DNA of 64,000 nt from UBA4656 sp002405525. GTDB taxonomy: Bacteria; Pseudomonadota; Gammaproteobacteria; Xanthomonadales; Ahniellaceae. This document shows positions 7,696 through 15,619 of the stretch, in pieces. Position numbers and translations under genes: made by a program. The stretch covers positions 66,544 through 130,543 of the forward strand of contig DAIMGT010000001.1 of the NCBI GenBank assembly GCA_036723735.1. The letters are read 5' to 3'. Position 1 is the first letter of the stretch, and each line of letters starts with the position of its first letter. The notes under the pieces are model-generated. The model saw only the letters and a program-made list of their open reading frames with translations. It made no database searches and was not told the origin of the DNA.

Positions 7696-9435
7696 TCAGG
7701 CGCGCGCCCGGATCAGCCCCAAGGCTTCGAGCTTGAGCACGACCTGCTGTACCGCCTGCGCCGGGCTGCAGGCGCCGGCGTCGATGCGCAACTCCGGATG
7801 GTCCGGATCCTCGTAGGGGTCGCTGACGCCGGTGAACTGCGGAATCTTGCCTGCGCGGGCCAGCGCGTACAGGCCCTTGCGGTCGCGGCGCTCGCATTCG
7901 GCCAGGTCTGTCGCCACGTGGATCTCGACGAAGGCACCGTACTGGGACACCATCTCGCGCACCGCGGCGCGCGACTCGGCATAGGGCGCGATCGGAGCGC
8001 ACAGCGCGACGCCGCCGTGCTTGACGATCTCGCTCGCCACGTAGCCGATGCGGCGCACGTTGAGATCGCGGTGCTCGCGCGAGAAGCCGAGTTCGCTCGA
8101 CAGGTGCTTGCGCACCAGGTCGCCGTCGAGAAGGGTGACGGCGCGTCCGCCGATCTCCAGCAGGGACACCAGCAGGCCGTTGGCGATGGTCGATTTGCCC
8201 GCCCCGGAGAGACCCGTGAACAGCACCGCGAAACCCTGGCGGTCGCGTGGCGGGTGGGTTGCACGCAGCTCGGCGGCGACTTCGGGAAAGGTGAACCAGT
8301 CCGGGATCTCGCGGCCGTCGGCGAGGCGGTCGCGAAGCTCGGTGCCGGACAGGTTCATCACCGTCTCGCCGGGCGTCACCTCGCTTGCGGCCACGTAGCG
8401 CGCGCGCTCGCGCACGTAGACCATCTCCTCGAACGGCAGCATGCGGATGCCGAGTTCGTCCTGGTGGCGGGCGACCAGCTCCTGGGCCTCATACGGACCG
8501 TAGAAAGGTTTGCCGCGGGAGTCGTTGCCCGGACCGGCGTGGTCGCGGCCGACGATGAAGTGCGAGCAGCCGTGGTTCTTGCGGATGATCGCGTGCCACA
8601 GCGCCTCGCGCGGCCCGCCCATGCGCATGGCGAGTCCGAGCAGCGACAGTGCGGTGCTGCGCTCGGGGTAGCGGGCAAGCACCTTTTCGTAGCAGCGAAC
8701 GCGGGTGTAGTGATCGACGTCGCCGGGCTTGGTCATGCCGACCACGGGGTGGATGAGCAGGCTCGCTTCCGCCTGCTGCGCGGCGCGGAAAGTGATCTCC
8801 ATGTGCGCACGGTGCATCGGGTTGCGGGTCTGGAACGCGGCCACGCGCGTCCAGCCCAGTTTCTCGAAGCGCGCGCGCAGCTGCGCCGGCGTCTCGCGCA
8901 GGTGGTTGAAGTCGTAGTGGCGTGGTGGTTCGATCCCGACCAGGCGGCCGGCGAGACAGACCGGCTGCGACTGCCGCAGCAGGCCGCGCACGCCCGGATG
9001 GCGCTCGTCGAGGGTGCCGAACACGGCCTGTGCCTCGTCCTCGCGCGCCGGGGTCCATGCCTCGGCTACCTCGAGGATGGCGAGCACCACGCCCTCCGGG
9101 TCGCGCAGCGCCAGCGCGCCCGCCGCGACTGCGCGTTCGGCCAGTTCGGGGGTGACGTCGAGCGTCACCGGGATCGGCCACAGCGTGCCGTCGGCCAGCC
9201 GCATCTCGCGGCAAACCCGTTCGTGGTCGGCACGGCCCATGAAGCCCTGCAGCGGCGAGAAGGCTCCCGACAGCAGCAGCTCGAGGTCGCACAGCGTGCG
9301 AGGGCCGGCGTCCAGGGCCGGCAGGCCGGCGGCGCGGGCGCGGGCGGCGCCGAGCTGGTCGGCGGAAAGCATCGGGTCGACGAGGTGGCCGCCGTGCGGC
9401 GCGGTCAACGGGTTCATTCGGACGGGGCCGGGCAT
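7696..9435 (-). CDS. sat: Bifunctional ATP sulfurylase / adenylylsulfate kinase fusion
   Basis: 579-residue fusion catalysing both steps of sulfate activation: ATP + sulfate to APS, then APS + ATP to PAPS. Residues 1–~395 form the Sat/Met3-type ATP sulfurylase: PUA-like N-terminal domain, then QTRNPMHRAHME (202–213, with the two catalytic histidines), HPVVGMTKPGD and IVGRDHAGPG. Residues ~400–579 form the APS kinase, with P-loop GLSGAGKST (408–416), DGDLVRKHL and LYALARAGKIPQFTG. The fusion resembles the Aquifex and fungal arrangement, except that here the kinase domain keeps an intact P-loop. GGAGGG lies 7 bases before ATG 9435. No other cys gene is adjacent. Confidence 0.93.
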   Translation of the reverse strand: MPGPVRMNPLTAPHGGHLVDPMLSADQLGAARARAAGLPALDAGPRTLCDLELLLSGAFSPLQGFMGRADHERVCREMRLADGTLWPIPVTLDVTPELAERAVAAGALALRDPEGVVLAILEVAEAWTPAREDEAQAVFGTLDERHPGVRGLLRQSQPVCLAGRLVGIEPPRHYDFNHLRETPAQLRARFEKLGWTRVAAFQTRNPMHRAHMEITFRAAQQAEASLLIHPVVGMTKPGDVDHYTRVRCYEKVLARYPERSTALSLLGLAMRMGGPREALWHAIIRKNHGCSHFIVGRDHAGPGNDSRGKPFYGPYEAQELVARHQDELGIRMLPFEEMVYVRERARYVAASEVTPGETVMNLSGTELRDRLADGREIPDWFTFPEVAAELRATHPPRDRQGFAVLFTGLSGAGKSTIANGLLVSLLEIGGRAVTLLDGDLVRKHLSSELGFSREHRDLNVRRIGYVASEIVKHGGVALCAPIAPYAESRAAVREMVSQYGAFVEIHVATDLAECERRDRKGLYALARAGKIPQFTGVSDPYEDPDHPELRIDAGACSPAQAVQQVVLKLEALGLIRARA

Positions 9436-9499
9436 CGGAAGCCCTCCAGTATACGCCGCCCGCCCGGTCGGCCGCGCGAACCGGGGCCACGGGTCGCGT

Positions 9500-9528
9500 T
9501 TGCGTTGCGCTGTCCGGGCCGCGACAAT
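9500..9528 (+). promoter_or_regulatory. possible sigma-70 promoter for fkpA
   Basis: TTGCGT (9500–9505) and GACAAT (9523–9528) with an optimal 17-base spacing, 63 bases before the fkpA start. Both hexamers are partial matches. Confidence 0.4.
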
Positions 9529-9591
9529 GCCGCGGTTCAGCACCCCGTACGGCCGCACGCGGCGCGCGGCAACATCACTCCAGGAGCATTC

Positions 9592-10302
9592 ATGAGCCAG
9601 TTCCTCCGCAGCACCCTGATCGCCGCCGCGCTGTCCGCGGCCCTCGCCGCGCCGGCCGCTTCGGCCGTCGAGCAACTGACCACCGAGAAGGAAAAGAACA
9701 GCTACATGGTCGGCATGAGCATCGGCGGCAACCTGCAGCCGATCAAGGACGAGATCGAGCTCGCGATCGTGATCCAGGCGCTGCGCGATACGCTGGCCGG
9801 GGGCAAGGCGCTGCTGAGTCAGGAGGAGTTCCAGCAGGTCGCCCGATCGTTCCAGCAGTCGCTGGAAGGTAAGGCGCAGGCGCAGATGAAGGCTGCGGCG
9901 GACAAGAACCAGGCAGCCGGCGACGCCTTTCTCGCCACCAACAAGTCCAAGCCGGGCGTCAAGGCCACTGCTTCGGGCCTGCAGTACCAGGTGATCACCG
10001 AGGGCAAAGGCGCCAAGCCGGTCGACACCGACACGGTCAAGGTCCACTACGTCGGCAGCCTGCTCGACGGCACCAAGTTCGACTCCTCGGTGGATCGCGG
10101 CGAGCCGGCGCAGTTTCCGCTCAACGGCGTGATCCCGGGCTGGACGGAGGGCCTGCAGCTGATGCCGGTGGGCAGCAAGTTCAAGTTCTGGATCCCGGGC
10201 AACCTCGCCTACGGCGCGTCCGGTCGTCCGCCGGTGATCGAGCCGAACGCGCTGCTGACGTTCGAGGTCGAACTGCTGGAGATCGTCAAGCCGGCGCAGT
10301 AG
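9592..10302 (+). CDS. fkpA: FKBP-type peptidyl-prolyl isomerase, periplasmic (FkpA/Mip-like)
   Basis: 236 residues. A Sec signal peptide (residues 1–25, cleavage after ASA) is followed by a helical N-terminal dimerisation domain (FKBP_N, ~26–115) and a C-terminal FKBP domain (~124–234). The latter has GLQYQVITEGKG, VKVHYVGSLLDGTKFDSS, FPLNGVIPGWTEGLQLM and WIPGNLAYG, the residues lining the isomerase pocket. The protein should act as a periplasmic foldase and chaperone. AGGAG lies 5 bases before ATG 9592. It stands alone. Confidence 0.93.
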   Translation: MSQFLRSTLIAAALSAALAAPAASAVEQLTTEKEKNSYMVGMSIGGNLQPIKDEIELAIVIQALRDTLAGGKALLSQEEFQQVARSFQQSLEGKAQAQMKAAADKNQAAGDAFLATNKSKPGVKATASGLQYQVITEGKGAKPVDTDTVKVHYVGSLLDGTKFDSSVDRGEPAQFPLNGVIPGWTEGLQLMPVGSKFKFWIPGNLAYGASGRPPVIEPNALLTFEVELLEIVKPAQ

Positions 10303-10488
10303 TCCGCTGCGGGGCGTCGTCCCGGGCCCCGGCGGGGATGCGCCGAGGGCCCTCCGTGTCAGCCTGCGGTGGTTCGAAGCTCCCCGGGGGCTGGCGCCGC
10401 CCGCGGTCCCTGCGGTCGAGGGCCGCGGCCTGCGATGCCGTCGCGCGACCGTCGTATCATCCAGGCCTCTCTGTCCTCTCGAAGCGCC

Positions 10489-11835
10489 ATGCAAGTCACC
10501 ATCTTCGGCACCGGCTACGTCGGCCTCGTCACCGGCACCTGCCTGGCGGAGGTTGGCAACGACGTGGTCTGCGTCGACATCGATGCGACCAAGATCGAGC
10601 GGCTCGACCGCGGCGAGGTGCCGATCTTCGAGCCCGGCCTCGACGACCTGGTGGCCGCCAACCGCGCTGCCGGCCGGCTGCGCTTCACCACCGACGCCGC
10701 CGCTGCGGTTGCCCACGGGCGCATCGTGTTCATCGCGGTCGGCACGCCCCCCGACGAAGACGGCAGCGCCGACCTCAGCCACGTGCTGGCGGTGGCGCAC
10801 ACCATCGGCCGCCATCTGTCTCGCCACACGGTGGTGGTCAACAAATCCACCGTGCCGGTGGGCACCGCGGACAAAGTGCGCGACGCGGTCGCCTTCGAAC
10901 TCACCGCCCGCGGCGTCGCGGTGCCGGTCGACGTGGTCTCCAACCCCGAGTTCCTGAAGGAGGGCGACGCGGTCAAGGACTGCATGCGGCCCGACCGGAT
11001 AGTGATCGGCGCCGACAGCCCGCGCGCGGTCGAGATGCTGAAGACCCTGTACGCGCCGTTCAATCGCAACCACGAGCGGCTGGTGCTGATGGACCTGCGT
11101 TCTGCCGAACTGACCAAGTACGCCGCCAATGCGATGCTGGCGACCAAGATCTCGTTCATGAACGAGATGGCGAACATCGCCGAGCGCGTCGGCGCAGACA
11201 TCGAACTGGTGCGCCACGGGATCGGCTCCGATCCGCGGATCGGGTATTCCTTCATCTATCCCGGCGCCGGTTACGGTGGTTCCTGTTTTCCCAAGGACGT
11301 GCAGGCGCTCGACCGCACCGCGCGCCAGTTCGGCTACGCACCGCGCGTGCTGGCGGCGGTGGAGGCGGTCAACGCGGCGCAGAAGCACCGCCTGTTCGAG
11401 CTCATCGCGGCCCACTTCGGCGACCTGCGCGGGCGCACCATCGCGGTGTGGGGCCTGGCCTTCAAGCCGAACACCGACGACATGCGCGAGGCACCGTCGC
11501 GCAACCTGTTGGAATCGCTATGGGCGGCCGGGGCCAAGGTGCAGGCGTTCGATCCGCAGGCGCACCGCGAAGCGGCGCGGCTGTTCGGGGCGCGCGCCGA
11601 CCTCGTGCTGGCCGATGATGCCTTCGCTGCGCTGTCGGGCGCCGACGCGCTGGCGATCGTCACCGAGTGGAAGGCATTCTGGAGCCCGGATTTCGAGCGC
11701 ATCCGCGCCGCACTGAACGGCGCTGCGATCTTCGATGGTCGCAATATCTACGACCCCAAGGCCGTCGAGGCCGCGGGGATCGCCTACTACGGCATCGGGC
11801 GTGGACGCTCGGTGGTTCGCCAGCTGCCGGCCTGA
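10489..11835 (+). CDS. ugd: UDP-glucose 6-dehydrogenase
   Basis: 448-residue NAD-dependent enzyme that oxidises UDP-glucose twice to UDP-glucuronate. N-terminal Rossmann domain with GTGYVGLVTG, central dimerisation helix domain, and C-terminal UDP-binding domain with VWGLAFKPNTDDMREAPS. The catalytic thiol is Cys266 in PGAGYGGSCFPKD. ATG 10489 gives MQVTIFGTGYVG, the usual start. The decarboxylase gene follows 7 bases after the stop, so the pair makes UDP-glucuronate and then UDP-xylose for a surface polysaccharide or LPS. Confidence 0.96.
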   Translation: MQVTIFGTGYVGLVTGTCLAEVGNDVVCVDIDATKIERLDRGEVPIFEPGLDDLVAANRAAGRLRFTTDAAAAVAHGRIVFIAVGTPPDEDGSADLSHVLAVAHTIGRHLSRHTVVVNKSTVPVGTADKVRDAVAFELTARGVAVPVDVVSNPEFLKEGDAVKDCMRPDRIVIGADSPRAVEMLKTLYAPFNRNHERLVLMDLRSAELTKYAANAMLATKISFMNEMANIAERVGADIELVRHGIGSDPRIGYSFIYPGAGYGGSCFPKDVQALDRTARQFGYAPRVLAAVEAVNAAQKHRLFELIAAHFGDLRGRTIAVWGLAFKPNTDDMREAPSRNLLESLWAAGAKVQAFDPQAHREAARLFGARADLVLADDAFAALSGADALAIVTEWKAFWSPDFERIRAALNGAAIFDGRNIYDPKAVEAAGIAYYGIGRGRSVVRQLPA

Positions 11836-11842
11836 GTCGGGC

Positions 11843-12814
11843 ATGCGTCGCGGGTCCGGTGAATCGAAGCGCGTTCTGGTCACCGGCGGTGCCGGTTTCC
11901 TCGGGTCACACCTGTGCGATCGTCTGCTCGCACAGGGCCACGACGTGATTTGCGCCGACAACCTGTTCACGGGCGACAAGCGCAACGTGGCCCACCTGCT
12001 GGCGCATCCGAACTTCGAGTTCCTGCGCCACGACGTCACCCTGCCGCTGTTCGTCGAGGTCGACGAGATATGGAACCTCGCCTGCCCTGCGTCCCCGGTG
12101 CACTACCAGCACGACCCGGTCGCCACAACCAAGACCAGCGTGCACGGTGCGATCAACATGCTGGGCCTGGCGAAGCGGGTCGGGGCGCGGATCCTCCAGG
12201 CTTCGACCAGCGAAGTCTATGGCGATCCGCAGGTACACCCGCAGCGCGAGGACTACTGGGGCCACGTCAACCCGATCGGCCTGCGGTCCTGTTACGACGA
12301 GGGCAAGCGCTGCGCCGAAACCCTGTTCTTCGACTACCACCGCCAGCACCGCGTCGAAGTCAAGGTGGCGCGCATCTTCAACACCTACGGTCCGCGGATG
12401 CATCCCAACGACGGCCGCGTGGTCTCGAACTTCGTGGTGCAGGCCCTGCGGGGCGAGCCGATCACGGTCTACGGCGAAGGCATGCAGACGCGCTCGTTCT
12501 GCTACGTCGACGACCTGATCGACGGCTTCCTCGCGCTGATGTCCTCGCCCGCCGAGTTTCCCGGCCCGGTGAACCTGGGCAACCCCGGCGAGTTCACGAT
12601 CCGCGAACTGGCCGAGAAGATCATCGCGGCCACCGGCTCGCGCTCGCACATCGTATTCCGGCCCCTGCCCGCCGACGACCCGGTGCAGCGCCGACCCGAC
12701 ATCTCGCTGGCCCGTGCGCGCCTGGGTTGGGAGCCGACCGTCGGGCTGGATCAGGGACTGCAGCGCACGATCGCCTACTTCGACGCCCTGCTTTCCGCGC
12801 GGGCGTCCGCCTGA
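11843..12814 (+). CDS. uxs: UDP-glucuronate decarboxylase (UDP-xylose synthase)
   Basis: 323-residue extended short-chain dehydrogenase/reductase. It has the NAD-binding GGAGFLGSHL motif, the ACPASPVHYQ signature specific to UXS enzymes, ASTSEVYGDPQ, and catalytic Tyr151–Lys155 (YDEGK). FNTYGPRMHPNDGRVVSNF and RSFCYVDDLIDG are also family hallmarks. It converts UDP-glucuronate to UDP-xylose with internal NAD recycling. It is co-transcribed with ugd. No glycosyltransferases are adjacent, so the acceptor polymer is encoded elsewhere. Confidence 0.95.
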   Translation: MRRGSGESKRVLVTGGAGFLGSHLCDRLLAQGHDVICADNLFTGDKRNVAHLLAHPNFEFLRHDVTLPLFVEVDEIWNLACPASPVHYQHDPVATTKTSVHGAINMLGLAKRVGARILQASTSEVYGDPQVHPQREDYWGHVNPIGLRSCYDEGKRCAETLFFDYHRQHRVEVKVARIFNTYGPRMHPNDGRVVSNFVVQALRGEPITVYGEGMQTRSFCYVDDLIDGFLALMSSPAEFPGPVNLGNPGEFTIRELAEKIIAATGSRSHIVFRPLPADDPVQRRPDISLARARLGWEPTVGLDQGLQRTIAYFDALLSARASA

Positions 12815-12835
12815 CCGCGGCATGCGCACCTGCCG

Positions 12836-14464
12836 TCAGAACCAGCGCTCGCCGATCGGGCGTTCGCCGTAGCGCGCGAGCGCGATCCGGCTCCCGCCGG
12901 AGGACTTCGCGTCGAGCATCAGTTCGCCGGCGCGCGCGATGAGTTCGGCGAGCGGCAGGCGCTGCGCGCGATCGTCGCGGTCCAGCAGTACGCCGCCGAT
13001 GCTTTGCAGCAGCCGGATCTCGCCGTCGCCCTCCGGCGGCGTGCCTGCCGCCTGCGCCATCAGGCGTCGCGCCTCCGCCTCGTTGCGTGCGGTGAACCCG
13101 AACAGGAACTCGTCGCTGCCGGCGCGGCCGATCACGGCTGTGGCCGGCAGCGCGGCGCGCAGCCGCCGCGCCAGTGAGCGCAGCGCGACATCGCCGGCGC
13201 GGCGTCCCGAGCGGTCGGTGATCGCGCGCAGGCCATCGAGGTCGATCAGGCCGATGCCGACGTAGGCGGCCGGGCCGTCGAGCATCCCCTGCGCCAGCAG
13301 CAGAAAGGGCGCCCGGCGCAGCGCGCCGCTGACCGGATCGTGATCGGGGGGCGGCGCGCGCCACCTGGCCTGCAGGCGCTCGCGCAGCGCCGCCGCCGCC
13401 GCCGCAGGCGATAACCCGCCGGGCAGTTGCGATACGCCGCTTGCGAACAGGCGGGCGTGGTCGTCGCCCGCTGCGACGACGCGGATCACCTCGGTGCGGA
13501 TGACGCCGTTCGTCTGCGCGAGCAGGCGTGCGAGATCGATCGCCGTCTCGTCGGACGATGGTGGGCCGACCAGCAGGGCATCCAGCCCGGCGTCGCCAGC
13601 GATGCGCAGCGCGTCGGTTCCGGACCCGGTCGAGACGACCACGAAGCCGGCCGCCGACAGCGCGGCGGCCCAGTCCGCATGGTCTCGATCGAAACCGATC
13701 AGCGCCACGCAGGGCGCCGGATCGTCCATCGCGGCCAGTTCGGCTTCGAGCGAGGCCAACAGCGCCGCGCGATCGGCGGGGTCGGGCAGCACGCCGTCGG
13801 CGTGCTGCCAGCCGGTGCGCGGCGCGGATCCCCGTGGTGGGCCGGCGACCACGATCCGCGTCGGGGCAGCGGCATTCAGCGCGTGTTCGCGCCATTGCCG
13901 CAGCCGATCGGGCGTGGCGACCGCGGCATCGACAAGCACCATGTGACCCGCGGCGGTCGGCCATTCCGGTGCCGGCGGCGGTCCGGTGCTGGCCACCTGG
14001 CAGCCTGCGGCGACCAGGATTTCCTGCAGCCAGTCCAGCCAGGCGGCGGATTCGCCGTCGAACATCACCATCGGCAGGCGGGTGGCGATCGTCGGCGCGC
14101 CGGTCTGTGAGACTGCGGCGATCGCATCGAGCGTCGCGTCGACCAGCGGGTCCAGCAGGCCATTGCCGTCCGGCGCCTGCGGCAGGTTGCGATCGGCCGC
14201 GCGAGCGGCACTCTCGATCGGCACCGCCCCGGTGCGTGCCGCTGCGTCGGCGAGCACCCGGAGGTGCCGCGACAGGCGCGCGCGCGCTGCCCGGTCGCCC
14301 GGCTGCTGACGCAGGGTGGCCCACATCTCGACCAGCAGGCGCCGCCGTTCGGGGAGGCTGTCGAGGAAGCGACGGCGGATGCTGAGCGACACCGTCGCAT
14401 CCGGCGCCGCGGTCGGGCCCGCCGACGGCAAGGCGCCCGGTCGGTCGTCGCCGACGTTGATCAT
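12836..14464 (-). CDS. Degenerate GGDEF-domain protein with N-terminal Hpt-like and receiver-like regions
   Basis: 542 residues, start ATG 14464 (MINVGDDRPGAL). The N-terminal ~110 residues are helical and Hpt-like (a histidine in LSRHLRVLADAAARTGA). Two receiver-like alpha/beta regions follow (~130–235 and ~250–350) in which I see no convincing phosphorylatable aspartate pocket. The C-terminal ~155 residues form a GGDEF fold (GIGLIDLDGLRAITDRSGRRAGD, GRAGSDEFLFGF). The active-site loop reads GSDEF, and no RxxD inhibitory site precedes it, so cyclase activity is doubtful. It could be a c-di-GMP or GTP sensor. It is downstream of the sigma-factor gene on the same strand, separated by 183 bases with a hairpin. 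Confidence 0.8.
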   Translation of the reverse strand: MINVGDDRPGALPSAGPTAAPDATVSLSIRRRFLDSLPERRRLLVEMWATLRQQPGDRAARARLSRHLRVLADAAARTGAVPIESAARAADRNLPQAPDGNGLLDPLVDATLDAIAAVSQTGAPTIATRLPMVMFDGESAAWLDWLQEILVAAGCQVASTGPPPAPEWPTAAGHMVLVDAAVATPDRLRQWREHALNAAAPTRIVVAGPPRGSAPRTGWQHADGVLPDPADRAALLASLEAELAAMDDPAPCVALIGFDRDHADWAAALSAAGFVVVSTGSGTDALRIAGDAGLDALLVGPPSSDETAIDLARLLAQTNGVIRTEVIRVVAAGDDHARLFASGVSQLPGGLSPAAAAAALRERLQARWRAPPPDHDPVSGALRRAPFLLLAQGMLDGPAAYVGIGLIDLDGLRAITDRSGRRAGDVALRSLARRLRAALPATAVIGRAGSDEFLFGFTARNEAEARRLMAQAAGTPPEGDGEIRLLQSIGGVLLDRDDRAQRLPLAELIARAGELMLDAKSSGGSRIALARYGERPIGERWF

Positions 14465-14639
14465 GCCACGGCCTCGCGCCGTCGGAGGTGCCGAAGCGGT
14501 CGACGATGCCTAGGGCCAACGGCTCCGCTCGCTGCGCGCGCACGCCGGCATGGCCGACCGGCGGGGCGGCGGCCTTGCTTCCGGGTGGCGGGGCGGCCCG
14601 GTGCTGCGACGGGCTTCCGGCGCGCGCAGCGGCGGGCGG

Positions 14640-14658
14640 CCGCCGCCTCAGGCGGCGG
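14640..14658 (-). terminator. Hairpin spanning the sigma-factor stop codon
   Basis: CCGCCGCC / GGCGGCGG, a perfect 8-base-pair stem around TCA, the complement of the stop codon of the minus-strand sigma gene. It may attenuate or end that transcript. The rest of the gap to 14465 shows nothing else. Confidence 0.35.
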
Positions 14659-15376
14659 AAACGCCGCCATCCGACTGGCGCGCCAACCAAAGGCCGCGCA
14701 GACGCTGGCGCGCGCGGTGCAGCACGCGATCGAAGTGCTCGGACGACAGCGCGAGGCTGGCGCAGAGTACGTCTTTCGGCGCCTGGTCGACGTAGTATCG
14801 CCACAGCAATTCGCGGTCGCGTTCCACCTTGAGGCCACCGATGGTCTCGCGGACGGTGCGCACCAGGTCATCGTTTTCCGCCCGCTCGGCGGGGTCGTCG
14901 CCTTCGCCCTGAAGCTCGTCCATCCAGTCGCTGCCAGCGTCCACGAGACGGTGTTCGCTGCGCCGCCGCTCGTTCGCCAGCAAGTTGAGCGCGGTGCCGC
15001 GCAGAAAGCCCGCCAGTGCCTCCGGCTGTTCGACCCGACCGGCGCGAAGCCGCAGCAGCGCGACCTGCAGGGCCTCCTGTGCGATGTCCTTGCACAATTC
15101 CGGGTCGTTGCAGCGGACGCGGAGGATCGCTGTAAGCCCCGGGCCGAACCGGCGGACGAACCGGTCCTCCGCCTGCCGGTCGCCGCGCGCGATCGACGCG
15201 GACAGCGCGACCGCGTCCGGGTCGGCAGTGGTCGCACCGTGGCCGCGATCTTGCAAGAAATACTGCGTGTCCGGCGGCCCGGCGGCCGGCGTTGCGGCCG
15301 ACGTGTGGGCCGGCAGTGCGGTTGCGCCGTCGGCCGCATCGGGTGGAATTGAGAAGGTGGAGCGATTGGTGATCAT
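14648..15376 (-). CDS. ECF-like RNA polymerase sigma factor
   Basis: 242 residues. An N-terminal ~65-residue low-complexity stretch is followed by region 2 (EDRFVRRFGPGLTAILRVRCNDPELCKDIAQEALQ…), in which D-I-A-Q-E is the core-binding helix. A linker leads to region 4 with a helix-turn-helix (YYVDQAPKDVLCASLALSSEHFDRVLHRARQRL). Regions 1 and 3 are absent, as in ECF sigma factors. No anti-sigma gene is adjacent. It may direct transcription of nearby signalling genes, but that is inference. A sigma-28-like sequence lies 49 bases upstream. The open frame continues far upstream as antisense to the kinase gene; ATG 15376 (MITNRSTFSI) is the sensible start. Confidence 0.8.
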   Translation of the reverse strand: MITNRSTFSIPPDAADGATALPAHTSAATPAAGPPDTQYFLQDRGHGATTADPDAVALSASIARGDRQAEDRFVRRFGPGLTAILRVRCNDPELCKDIAQEALQVALLRLRAGRVEQPEALAGFLRGTALNLLANERRRSEHRLVDAGSDWMDELQGEGDDPAERAENDDLVRTVRETIGGLKVERDRELLWRYYVDQAPKDVLCASLALSSEHFDRVLHRARQRLRGLWLARQSDGGVSAA

Positions 15377-15424
15377 CGGGGTGAAGTCGAGATCGCGGCG
15401 CACCCGCTGGCGCCTCGGGGTGGG

Positions 15425-15451
15425 TATCGGCCCGCATTCGCCCGGACTTGA
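15425..15451 (-). promoter_or_regulatory. Possible sigma-28 (FliA) promoter for the ECF-like sigma gene
   Basis: Read on the minus strand: TCAAGTCC, then GCCGATAC, with 16 bases between TCAA and GCCGATA (15 is ideal). It ends 49 bases before the ATG. It resembles the flgM, cheV and fliC promoters in this window but has one extra spacer base. Confidence 0.4.
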
Positions 15452-15619
15452 GCCCCGGCCCGGCGTTGGCCCGAACCGCGGCGATGGCGGCCCGTGCGCT
15501 GGCAGCGCGGCGGCAATTGGGCGCAATATGGGCCATGCGCATCGGGCACGACCGACGATGAACCCTCTGCGTCCGACCTCGCGACCGGGCGTCTTCCTGC
15601 GTGGTGGGCGGCACCGGTG

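Noticed and set aside
7798..9591. Plus-strand open frame upstream of fkpA
   Set aside because: Antisense to the ATP sulfurylase–kinase gene; the real fkpA start with a signal peptide and AGGAG is at 9592.
9436..11415. Minus-strand open frame extending the sulfate-activation gene across fkpA and ugd
   Set aside because: Shadow of plus-strand genes; the enzyme starts at 9435 with its own GGAGGG.
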